From a virus, in the IMG/VR virus record IMGVR_UViG_3300027797_000065, positions 1 to 36,644 of that record: a DNA stretch of 36,644 bases; one strand, 5' to 3'. The translations under genes and the position numbers were made by a program. Of this stretch, positions 24,195 to 31,733 are shown piece by piece; within the stretch, counting starts at the first letter, position 1, and each line of letters starts with the position of its first letter. Under the pieces are notes generated by a model. That model did not search any database. It was not told the DNA's origin and was given only the letters and a program-made list of their open reading frames with translations.

Positions 24195-25751
24195 TTATGT
24201 ATCCCTATCAGTGTTTTTTGGTGTCAGCAGTGTTGGCGCTTGGTTTTCATGCAATGCCCACGGTTCGTGCATAGGGATTCTTTTCATGATACTTTCCAAT
24301 GTTCCGTCAGAGTATCGTTTTTTGTTGCCCCAGGTTGAACTAGAACTAGTTTTAATATTAGTATGTGTTAATAATAATTCTGCTAACGCAGCATCAGCGG
24401 CCTCGGGCGCAGCTGGGCCATTAAGGTTAATGTCGCCGCCTGAAATTGTTGTGTTTGCAGCACCAACAGAAAAATCACCGCCCGCAGTAATTTTTGCTGC
24501 GCCGCCACTTTTAATATCAAGTGTTCCGCCGGCTGTCAGGGTATTATTGCCTGTGGTGTTTACATCTAGATTTCCAGTAGTGGTTATAAGGCCGTTGGCT
24601 CCGACTACTATTTCTAAATTAGTTGCAATGTCTGCATGTAATCTACCTTCTTCTGCTCTTAAATTTATATTTCTACCTGCTTCAAAATTAATATCTCTAT
24701 CGGCACGAAAATTTAAATCATTCTCAGTGTGTATACTAATGCTATCTTCTGCATAGATATCTATTTTGCCATTACTGGTTAATTCAATCCAAGTGGTACC
24801 ACGTGAATTTCCTATGTAAATTAAGTCTTCACTGTTGTGCAAAAGGATTTGATGACCGGTGCGGGTACGAACTCTAAAATATTCATTAAAGGGAATGTCC
24901 ACGTTGCCTTTTTCTTTTTTTGCAATTTCTGCATATTCAACTGGGCCTTCGCCTGCAGGTTTTTTTCTAACAAAACGATCATCACCGTCATCCATTACCA
25001 GTGTAGTACCTCCAAGTCTGCTGGCCGGAAGTTGCACAGGACTTTTGCTTTGTGGACTGCCTATGAATTGTTTTTTGGCATTAGCGCCTCTATCAAATGG
25101 GCCGGGAGTTGAGATACCAAATACTGAATTAGGTATCATACGTCTACTACTTGATGTGGTTATTCCTCTAACATCATCCTCCAACAGACCCTGCTCTAAA
25201 AATCTATCAGCGATAGGATGGATGGCTTTTTTAATTTTTTCAGTGTTTGTGCCTTTTTCAAGAGTGTTAGCTCTTCTATTAACTTCTGCCACAGGCAAAG
25301 GCAACGTGGTATCATATTTCTTTTTCTGTTCTGCGGTGGCTTCAAAGGATGCTGATGCTCCTATGGCTGGAATCATCTGGTTCATAAATCTACCGGGCAC
25401 ACAGCCTATAAAATAACCTTCAGATGCTTCACCGTTCACAAAGACCACCAATACCGTGGTACCTACTTCCACTGTGGGGAACCACATGCCATAGGTTTTT
25501 TGTGTGTCATTAAAATCAGACACATTCTGACCCATGTTTTCATATGCAGTGGATCCATAAAAAGGACTGGCATATTTGACACCATAGCTTTGTCCGCTGT
25601 CTCCAATATCGTTGCCGGTTTCTCTCAACAGAGTAACTTCAAGCCCGCACATAAACGATGGGTCAAGATAACCAACCACCTTGGCCATCATTATACCTGT
25701 GGGCAGTTTGGCGCCGCCAGGCGTTTCAGGTGAGCGTTTTTCTATTGTCAT
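24195..25751 (-). CDS. 5: Baseplate hub / cell-puncturing spike, gp5-like without lysozyme domain
   Basis: This 518-aa protein has an N-terminal OB-fold of gp5/VgrG type in residues about 15-125 (GIMMAKVVGYLDP, LEVTLLRE, WFPTVEVGTTVLVVFVNGE, EGYFIGCVPG). The C-terminal half from about residue 288 (FRVRTRTGHQILLHN) becomes a regular repeat of short strands (DINFEAG-RNINLRAE, TAGGTLDIKSGG, SGGDINLNG), as in the triple-stranded beta-helix needle of gp5. Between them I find no T4-lysozyme-like stretch with a Glu-Asp-Thr catalytic site, so the spike should puncture without digesting peptidoglycan itself. The ATG has AGGA 6 nt upstream, 3 nt after the stop of the hub-like gene. Confidence 0.85.
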   Translation of the reverse strand: MTIEKRSPETPGGAKLPTGIMMAKVVGYLDPSFMCGLEVTLLRETGNDIGDSGQSYGVKYASPFYGSTAYENMGQNVSDFNDTQKTYGMWFPTVEVGTTVLVVFVNGEASEGYFIGCVPGRFMNQMIPAIGASASFEATAEQKKKYDTTLPLPVAEVNRRANTLEKGTNTEKIKKAIHPIADRFLEQGLLEDDVRGITTSSSRRMIPNSVFGISTPGPFDRGANAKKQFIGSPQSKSPVQLPASRLGGTTLVMDDGDDRFVRKKPAGEGPVEYAEIAKKEKGNVDIPFNEYFRVRTRTGHQILLHNSEDLIYIGNSRGTTWIELTSNGKIDIYAEDSISIHTENDLNFRADRDINFEAGRNINLRAEEGRLHADIATNLEIVVGANGLITTTGNLDVNTTGNNTLTAGGTLDIKSGGAAKITAGGDFSVGAANTTISGGDINLNGPAAPEAADAALAELLLTHTNIKTSSSSTWGNKKRYSDGTLESIMKRIPMHEPWALHENQAPTLLTPKNTDRDT

Positions 25752-25754
25752 TTA

Positions 25755-28082
25755 TTATCCTGGGAAATCGCCAAGGTCGGCATTGTTTTGTGCTAGTTCT
25801 TCATCTGTATAATCAACAGGACCATTTTTGGGTTTTTCTTCTTTACTGGTATCGTATACTGATGACGTTTCAGCGGAGATTTTTGCTGTACCTACATAGT
25901 CGATATCTTGTTGTGGTTGACGAGATAGATCTAGAGTCTGTTGAAAAGTTCCTCCAGAAAATTTGCTCTCCACGCCGGTGACCTTGTAAATTCCACTAAA
26001 AGGCGTTACTTTTCCACCGTTGGGAAAATTATACAATCCGCCTTGTCCTGTGGTTCCAAGATTAGGTTCGATAGGATTGCGCCAAGTGATATAAATGAAT
26101 ATCTCACTGCCTTCCCAATTCATAGATGCGTCTGCCTTAACCTGCTTGTTGGGTCCTTCTTCTGCAAAATAATTTGAATTCAACCCGCTGTCAGAAAGAA
26201 AATACAAATCCCCTAGGATGTCTATTTTAACAGTGACCATATCTTGACTTCTAGTGAACGATTGATTAAAATTATCTGCCACCATTTGTTCAACTGTTTT
26301 TTCGCCAGAGGCTGACGGAAAAGTCAATAAAGGATTTGGTTTGGTAGGTGCAGATCCAGTCACTGCCAAAGAGCTTTCAGGAGCAACACCTTTTTGTAAT
26401 CTACCCTGCGGTGTTTTTTCTTCAGCAGTATCAGCAGTTTCTTTGTTGGCAATGTTGGCATTGTTTTGTATGGGGGTAGGAGAGATTCCTGTGAAAAATT
26501 GTCCGTTAAATTGCAGATCAAATTTTATTATATCATTGTTTTGTCCGGTGAATAAGTAGTCATATCTCTTGGCAATTATTCTTTCTAATGCTGCTTGACC
26601 AGGTGTGGCCGATGTGGCATTTTGAAAAATTGCGCCGCTGACTTCAAATGGCACAACCCTATAGATATACTTCCTTGCTCGCATATTTCTAATAGGATCA
26701 AACTCCAACAATTGAATCTGCACATCAATCCTAAACCAATCAACCTTGCCGTTTTTGACAGCTTCCTCTTTCAATCTTGAAATACAATATTCGCTGGCCA
26801 ACATCACACGCTGGATTACTTCTGTGATCTTTGTTTGTTGCGGAAATCGTATTTCTCTCTGTTTAGGATCAATGGTCATTGCTTCTCTTACAATTCTGCC
26901 ATCTTCGTCAACTGTGTCCCCGGCCAGTTTGAAATTGTAGTTACCACCTGAGGTTTCAGAAAATCCCATGCTGGCTTTGCCCATGTCACCTTCACCAAAA
27001 TTCTCAGCCAGTGACTGTCTTTCGGCAGCAGAAATTGTTTGTGTTTTTTCTTTTTTTGGATCTGCTATGGCTTTGAGCAGTTCGGTATTATCCGTAGAGT
27101 CAATACCAACGGGATCTGATGAATTTACAGGGAATACAACTTCGTAGATATCTGCATATGCAGCCTGTCCGTCGCTGACTCTCTTCAACTGTGTTTCATT
27201 TAATCTTGCACAAAGACTTTCTTGACCCGATACTAAAACTTCGGCAGCTGTCATGCCTGTGATTTTCAAATCAGTGGTGATGTTTGTGACCACGTCACTG
27301 AATCCAGTATAGTGCATGGGGGTGGCTTCAACGGTGTATTTGCTGCCGGCTTCGTCTACTTTGAATTCTACTTTGGTTATTTTAATTGTAAAGTACTTGG
27401 TCAACTCATCAGAACCCTTGTATACCGCACCGTCATCAGAGGATCCGTTGATTTCAAGTTTTAACAAGTAGGGACAATCATTGAGATATGAGGGATATCC
27501 TGCATTTATGGCAGCTGCCTGCAAACTTTGTAAAAATATCCCCAAAGAATAAGGTTCATATACATCAAATTTAAAACTTGTTACATTGGTATTTCCAGCC
27601 TTCATACTGCCGCCTAAGCCAGCGGACAACGCAAAATTATCAATGAAATATTCTGGAGCTCCGTACATGGTCTGTGTACGACTGAAATCGTATCTTCCTG
27701 CAGAGGACAACACAATGTTATCTAACAAATAGGGTGAACCTCGATATAACTTAGGGTTGTTAAATTGTTCTGGTGTAAGACAGGCCAAAGTCCATATAGG
27801 TGAATAAGAAGCAAATTGCTCAAGTACATTCTCATACGGTGGTCCACCTGCTGGCGGTTTGACTGTGCCAAACGACTTGAGCAAACTGGTGGTGCTGGGA
27901 TTTTCTACGACCTGTGCAATTTTTGAAACATTGAAACTAGCGGCATTGGCACTGATAGCATTGGTTATTTGTTTTGCTGCTCCTGTGATCAATCCTGAAG
28001 TGGTTGCGATTTGTGAAATTGCCTGACCGGCAGGAGTCAATAAATTAGCAAATGTTCGACCAAGGTCTCGAATATCTGGCAT
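25755..28082 (-). CDS. Hub-like baseplate protein (775 aa), gp27-type role suspected
   Basis: I do not recognise this with certainty. Residues about 167-265 contain FKFDVYEPYSLGIFLQSL, YLLKLEINGSSDD and YFTIKITKVEFKVDEAGSKYTVEATP. This beta pattern (a directional term followed by a 'Y-x-V-x-A-x-P' strand) resembles tail hub domains of the gp27/gpD class. A region rich in Lys/Glu/Gln (about 330-370) follows, then a second beta domain (FRIDVQIQLLEFDP, YRVVPFEVSGA) and, near 690-740, another ending GIYKVTGVESKFSGGTFQQTLDL. The first 60 residues are Ala/Ile-rich and probably helical. It lies between gp53 and gp5, and in T4 gp27 is the partner that holds gp5, so a central hub role fits. AGGA precedes the ATG by 7 nt. 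Confidence 0.6.
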   Translation of the reverse strand: MPDIRDLGRTFANLLTPAGQAISQIATTSGLITGAAKQITNAISANAASFNVSKIAQVVENPSTTSLLKSFGTVKPPAGGPPYENVLEQFASYSPIWTLACLTPEQFNNPKLYRGSPYLLDNIVLSSAGRYDFSRTQTMYGAPEYFIDNFALSAGLGGSMKAGNTNVTSFKFDVYEPYSLGIFLQSLQAAAINAGYPSYLNDCPYLLKLEINGSSDDGAVYKGSDELTKYFTIKITKVEFKVDEAGSKYTVEATPMHYTGFSDVVTNITTDLKITGMTAAEVLVSGQESLCARLNETQLKRVSDGQAAYADIYEVVFPVNSSDPVGIDSTDNTELLKAIADPKKEKTQTISAAERQSLAENFGEGDMGKASMGFSETSGGNYNFKLAGDTVDEDGRIVREAMTIDPKQREIRFPQQTKITEVIQRVMLASEYCISRLKEEAVKNGKVDWFRIDVQIQLLEFDPIRNMRARKYIYRVVPFEVSGAIFQNATSATPGQAALERIIAKRYDYLFTGQNNDIIKFDLQFNGQFFTGISPTPIQNNANIANKETADTAEEKTPQGRLQKGVAPESSLAVTGSAPTKPNPLLTFPSASGEKTVEQMVADNFNQSFTRSQDMVTVKIDILGDLYFLSDSGLNSNYFAEEGPNKQVKADASMNWEGSEIFIYITWRNPIEPNLGTTGQGGLYNFPNGGKVTPFSGIYKVTGVESKFSGGTFQQTLDLSRQPQQDIDYVGTAKISAETSSVYDTSKEEKPKNGPVDYTDEELAQNNADLGDFPG

Positions 28083-28083
28083 A

Positions 28084-28383
28084 TTATATTCCTATGAATC
28101 GTTCTATATTTGTTTTTTTAGGACAATATATCACGGTACCGGGAGCAAAATCGTATATGGGATCTTTGAGAATTTCCATATTACGTTGCACAAACACCCA
28201 CCACAGGTTAGGATTGCCATAAAGGTCAAAGGCTAGTAAATCTGGCCTATGTTTGTATTGTGTTTCAATGGTGTAGGCAAAATCGTCTGCTTCGGCCGGT
28301 ACAGGTCGTATGGTCAATAATTCTAGATAAGAATTATTTGCCACAGTGTTGTAGTAAGGAGATGTTTTTTTATATGATGCCAT
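28084..28383 (-). CDS. 53: Baseplate wedge protein gp53
   Basis: The protein has 99 residues from the ATG at 28383. The sequence follows the gp53 pattern of aquatic T4-like phages: SPYYNTV near the start, YTIETQYKHRPDLLAFDLYG, then NPNLWWVFVQRNM, KDPIYDF and a short LysM-like end (PGTVIYCPKK). In T4 gp53 (196 aa) bridges wedges next to gp25 and gp6; this is the compact form. An in-frame TTG at 28410 would add nine residues but has no ribosome-binding site. The ATG has AAGGA 10 nt upstream and lies 1 nt after the gp48 stop, so the two are translationally linked. Confidence 0.88.
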   Translation of the reverse strand: MASYKKTSPYYNTVANNSYLELLTIRPVPAEADDFAYTIETQYKHRPDLLAFDLYGNPNLWWVFVQRNMEILKDPIYDFAPGTVIYCPKKTNIERFIGI

Positions 28384-28384
28384 G

Positions 28385-29731
28385 TTATACAAATCCTTGA
28401 CCGGCCACAATGTTGCCTTTGGCGTATTCTGCTAGATTAAACTGCCTTAGTCTTGTTCTGTTGTAGATAGGAGCCACGGTTACTGAAATTGTACTCATCA
28501 CCGGTACCCATGTTGGTGCGGCGCCATTCAAAGCATGTTTGATATAGGCCGTGTCATCTTTAAAATCTACAGAGAAACTTTTAATTATCACTGGGACTCC
28601 TGAAAATACTCTAGCACCGTACCCTGTGAGGTTACAGATTATAGGTGGATTACCTACATTGGGCCCGGAGCCAAAAAACATTCTTGTGGCAGTTTTTAAA
28701 AAGGTAGTGGCTTGGATCCAATATTCTGCATCAAGTTCATTTTCTACAGAAAACTCTCCAGAAATTTGTATGTCATCAATTTGACTATTCTTGTAAGCAT
28801 AAAACGGTTGGTTACTGTGTACTGGATCTATTTGAGCATAATTGGCTTTGGAAGAAACTGTGATCTGTGGAAGATAGGGCCAGGTAAATCCTCCGGTGGA
28901 TGACAGTCTTGAGAATGCTGTGCCGAACAGTCCAAAGTTGGCATTGATTTTTACTCTCCAGTCATTAGCAGAACCCGGTTCTAATTTCACAAACGTGCCC
29001 TGCTGACTAAATACCTCTGCACCACTGGGCAAGTTCTTTCCCCGGACCATACTTAATAAATTGTTTACCATACCAGCAGCCGATGAGACCGACTTAGCCA
29101 GTGAAGCAATGCCACCGCCAAGACCTCCACTGGCCAATCCTAATTTGTCAAGACTTGCCCCAATAGCTGCTCCAGCATTGCTGAGTCCGCCTGCAACACC
29201 GCCAAGTGATGCAGCGGCTCCTGAAATTGCGCTAGAAGCATTGGAGGCAAGTCCTTGTAGAGCACTGCCAACACCTGTGGCATTTGATGCAAGGCTCTGT
29301 ACAGTGTTGCTGATACCGCCCATGGCTCCTGTAACTCCGCCTAACGCTCCTTTGGCATCATTAGCGAGATTTCCTGCGGCAGCCGTAAACCCATTTAGAC
29401 CAGTGCCTATTTCGCCACTCAAACGGCCAACCTTGGCATTTAGCTCTGATTTCAGTGAAGCAAAATTTTCTACCGATGCATTAGCAGCGGCAGCTGCATC
29501 GGTGGCAACTGATTCAACCTGTGTTGAAATTCCTGCCACTAATTTTGCAAAAGGATTGCCTGGCCCTGCTGATGGTGTTGTTGAACCACCACCAAATGCT
29601 GCTGTTAGTTTTTCATTAATGCCCCTATTGTTGGCAACCTGTTGGGCGGTGATACCTTCAGGATCACCGCTGGCTTTATTGATTCGTGCAGCTTCTTGTG
29701 CTGGAGTTTCAGGATAAGAGTTACGTGCCAT
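28385..29731 (-). CDS. 48: Tail tube cap / baseplate protein gp48 (gp48/gp54 family)
   Basis: The protein has 448 residues from the ATG at 29731 (MARNSYPETP). The C-terminal 200 residues carry the gp48/gp54 signature: WPYLPQITVSSKANYAQIDP, VHSNQPFYAYKNSQIDDI, SGEFSVENELDAEYWI, and TRMFFG. The N-terminal 230 residues are low-complexity Ala/Gly/Ser with a periodic helical pattern, suggesting a coiled or flexible region. In T4, gp48 and gp54 cap the baseplate hub and start tail-tube polymerisation. Only one such gene is present here. An upstream in-frame TTG at 29740 lies 3 nt from AAGGA and is too close; the ATG has a workable 12-nt spacing. It is the first gene of the leftward block and has its own late octamer. 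Confidence 0.88.
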   Translation of the reverse strand: MARNSYPETPAQEAARINKASGDPEGITAQQVANNRGINEKLTAAFGGGSTTPSAGPGNPFAKLVAGISTQVESVATDAAAAANASVENFASLKSELNAKVGRLSGEIGTGLNGFTAAAGNLANDAKGALGGVTGAMGGISNTVQSLASNATGVGSALQGLASNASSAISGAAASLGGVAGGLSNAGAAIGASLDKLGLASGGLGGGIASLAKSVSSAAGMVNNLLSMVRGKNLPSGAEVFSQQGTFVKLEPGSANDWRVKINANFGLFGTAFSRLSSTGGFTWPYLPQITVSSKANYAQIDPVHSNQPFYAYKNSQIDDIQISGEFSVENELDAEYWIQATTFLKTATRMFFGSGPNVGNPPIICNLTGYGARVFSGVPVIIKSFSVDFKDDTAYIKHALNGAAPTWVPVMSTISVTVAPIYNRTRLRQFNLAEYAKGNIVAGQGFV

Positions 29732-29759
29732 TTTGAGCAAATTTCCTTGTCATATAGAC

Positions 29760-29767
29760 TATTTATT
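29760..29767 (-). promoter_or_regulatory. Late promoter octamer AATAAATA for the gp48 baseplate operon
   Basis: Minus-strand AATAAATA lies 28 nt before the gp48 ATG in the divergent gp48/gp55 gap, with an AAGGA ribosome-binding site between. It is the natural entry point for the whole leftward structural block. Confidence 0.6.
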
Positions 29768-29779
29768 ATTGACAAAATG

Positions 29780-29788
29780 TGCTATTAT
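29780..29788 (+). promoter_or_regulatory. Extended -10 promoter for gp55
   Basis: TGCTATTAT reads as an extended -10 (TGn followed by TATTAT), with a purine-rich CCGGAG ribosome-binding site downstream and the gp55 ATG at 29815. A TTGACA at 29769-29774 is only 8 nt from this -10, too close to pair with it. No TAAATA octamer is on this strand of the gap, consistent with expression by the host sigma70 polymerase. Confidence 0.45.
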
Positions 29789-29814
29789 ATTACTAACCGG
29801 AGAATTTTAAATCA

Positions 29815-30681
29815 ATGACTATAATTACGCAGCCTCCTAAGATTAAGTATCTTACCAACAAGGATCTACTAAAAGAAATACATCTCAGCAAGAATACCTA
29901 TTGCACCTACAGCGATCCTGCATACGGTGACTACGATTTAATCATCCCAAATTTGTCTAAAATCAATATTAGAACAATTGCCGATGCCAAAAGAAATCGT
30001 GCCATCAAGATGGGTAAAAAAGCTCATGAACTTGCACAGTCAGGTGGAAAAAAGTTTCCTGCCAAAGACTATGAAGTTGACTATAAAAAAATCCTTAAAA
30101 CAGATGTGGTATTTAGAGTCATGACCTTTGAACATGTGCCGCTGGCGCCGGGGAGAAAAAAGACCCTAAAGAATACCGCAGACAGTCATGAGAAGGTGAA
30201 CTTTCCTCCTTTCCAACACTGGAAGTTTGATGAAAATGACAATCTTGTATTGGTAGGTAAAAGTCATTGGAAAGGCGATTTTGTCACTGGCTCCTTTAAC
30301 AAAGAACACGGTCAAATGACTAACAATCTAGCACGTATGTTTTTAAAATTATGTGAACGTTATGCAACTAGAGGCAACGTTCGTGGTTATACTTATAACG
30401 ACGAGATGCGTGGGCAGGCTATCCTACAGCTAACACAAATTGGTTTACAATTTGATGAATCAAAAAGTGACAATCCTTTTGCCTACTATACTGCTGCTGT
30501 TACCAATAGTTTTGTACGTATTATCAACATCGAAAAACGTAATCAAAACATCCGAGATGATATTTTAGAAATTAACGGAATGAATCCAAGTTGGACTAGA
30601 CAAAACGCTGCCGGCAAAGGTGGTGCCAGTTATGGACCAGTTAGTACTGCTCCGGTAGATGGTGGCGGAGATTGGGATTGA
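29815..30681 (+). CDS. 55: Late transcription sigma factor gp55 with N-terminal extension
   Basis: This 288-aa protein has the gp55 core in residues about 168-262: LARMFLKLCERYA, RGYTYNDEMRGQAI, FDESKSDNPFAYYTAAVTNSF, and EKRNQNIRDDIL. These correspond to the sigma region-2-like part of T4 gp55 that binds core polymerase and the late -10 box. T4 gp55 is 185 aa; here about 165 residues precede the core (YLTNKDLLKEIH, YGDYDLIIP, then Lys-rich segments and FPPFQHWKF), whose function I do not know. The C-terminus ends acidic and aromatic (GGGDWD), where T4 gp55 carries its sliding-clamp contact. Whether this tail binds the clamp is inference. GGAG lies 11 nt before the ATG. Confidence 0.9.
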   Translation: MTIITQPPKIKYLTNKDLLKEIHLSKNTYCTYSDPAYGDYDLIIPNLSKINIRTIADAKRNRAIKMGKKAHELAQSGGKKFPAKDYEVDYKKILKTDVVFRVMTFEHVPLAPGRKKTLKNTADSHEKVNFPPFQHWKFDENDNLVLVGKSHWKGDFVTGSFNKEHGQMTNNLARMFLKLCERYATRGNVRGYTYNDEMRGQAILQLTQIGLQFDESKSDNPFAYYTAAVTNSFVRIINIEKRNQNIRDDILEINGMNPSWTRQNAAGKGGASYGPVSTAPVDGGGDWD

Positions 30682-30707
30682 CCTAGTGGTTGTAAGCGTG
30701 TTACAAT
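30678..30707 (+). promoter_or_regulatory. Sigma70-type promoter for gp47-gp46
   Basis: TTGACC (30678-30683), an 18-bp spacer and TACAAT (30702-30707) match a sigma70 promoter at 5 of 6 bases in each hexamer. The -35 overlaps the gp55 stop codon. The spacer/-10 also holds a small inverted repeat (TTGTAA-GCGTG-TTACAA), which could act as an operator or simply as a weak hairpin. TAAGGAG follows as a strong ribosome-binding site for gp47. Confidence 0.6.
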
Positions 30708-30722
30708 AACTAAGGAGATTCT

Positions 30723-31733
30723 ATGTCATTATTTAAAAAAGTAGCCTGCTTTACTGATATACATTTTGGATTAAAGTCTGGTAGTAGAACACACAATCAA
30801 GATTGTGAAGATTTCGTTACGTGGTTTTGTGAAACTGCCAAACGAGAAAATTGTGAAACTGCAATTTTTCTCGGCGATTGGCATCACAATAGAAATACCA
30901 CTGATGTATCAACTATGAACTATACAGTTTCTAATTTAGAGAAGCTGAGCCAATCATTTGAAAAAGTCTATTTCATTCTAGGCAATCACGACTTGTTCTA
31001 CAAAGACAAGCGTGAAATCAACAGTATTGAGTTCATGCGTCTGTTTCCTAACATTGTGCCTATTAGAGAACGACTAACAGAAGGTGATGTTACTATTATG
31101 CCTTGGCTAGTCGGAGACGAATGGAAAACTATTCCGGACATTAAAAGCAGGTACCTTTTTGGCCACTTGGAACTGCCCAGCTTCTACATGAACGCTATGG
31201 TGCAGATGCCTGATCACGGAACTATTCAATCAGGACACTTTGCCAATCAAGAATATGTGTTCACTGGACATTTTCATAAACGACAAAACAACAGAAACAT
31301 ACATTACATTGGTAATGCATTTCCTCACAACTATGCTGATGCTGGTGATGATGACCGTGGTATGATGATGTTAGAGTGGGGTGGCAAGCCTGAGTTCCGT
31401 ACTTGGACTGCTCAACCTGTGTATCGTACTTTTAAACTGAGTCAAATTATTGATAAGCCGGACGAGCTCCTAAGAGAAAAGATGCATTGCCGTGTTACTA
31501 TTGATTTGCCTATCAGCTTTGAAGAAGCAAACTTTATCAAAGAAACATTTATGCCGCAGTACAAATTGCGTGAGCTCATGTTGATTCCTGAAAAAGTTGA
31601 AGTAGATGCACAGTCTACTCCTATCGATATCAACTTTGAATCAGTTGATACCATTGTAATGAATCAAATTAATGCCATTGACAGTGATACCTTTGACAAG
31701 GCCATGCTGTTGGAGATCTATAATAACCTATGA
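30723..31733 (+). CDS. 47: Recombination endonuclease subunit gp47 (SbcD/Mre11-like)
   Basis: This 336-aa protein is a calcineurin-like phosphoesterase. All metal-binding motifs are present: D12-I-H14, GDWHH with D52 and H54, GNHD at 87-90, and GHFHKR with H183 and H185. With gp46 it forms the phage Mre11-Rad50 complex that resects DNA ends for recombination-dependent replication and host DNA degradation. Length agrees with T4 gp47 (339 aa). Its TGA overlaps the ATG of gp46 (ATGA), giving translational coupling and matched amounts. TAAGGAG lies 7 nt before the ATG. Confidence 0.95.
   Translation: MSLFKKVACFTDIHFGLKSGSRTHNQDCEDFVTWFCETAKRENCETAIFLGDWHHNRNTTDVSTMNYTVSNLEKLSQSFEKVYFILGNHDLFYKDKREINSIEFMRLFPNIVPIRERLTEGDVTIMPWLVGDEWKTIPDIKSRYLFGHLELPSFYMNAMVQMPDHGTIQSGHFANQEYVFTGHFHKRQNNRNIHYIGNAFPHNYADAGDDDRGMMMLEWGGKPEFRTWTAQPVYRTFKLSQIIDKPDELLREKMHCRVTIDLPISFEEANFIKETFMPQYKLRELMLIPEKVEVDAQSTPIDINFESVDTIVMNQINAIDSDTFDKAMLLEIYNNL

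Noticed and set aside
24187-24756. 189-codon plus-strand open frame opposite the gp5 needle
   Set aside because: It mirrors the regular beta-helix repeat of gp5 and has no recognisable domain or ribosome-binding site.
24195-25751. T4-type lysozyme domain in gp5
   Set aside because: No stretch with the lysozyme catalytic pattern is visible between the OB-fold and the beta-helix.
28384-28410. TTG start nine codons upstream of the gp53 ATG
   Set aside because: It lies inside the gp48 coding end without a ribosome-binding site, while the ATG at 28383 has AAGGA at a usable distance.
29061-29717. 218-codon plus-strand open frame opposite the gp48 N-terminus
   Set aside because: It is an Ala/Pro-rich shadow of the low-complexity gp48 sequence; the gp48 frame has the conserved signature.
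29769-29774. TTGACA as the -35 of the gp55 promoter
   Set aside because: The best -10 (TATTAT) starts only 8 nt after it; at normal spacing the hexamer is TACTAA, a poor match.
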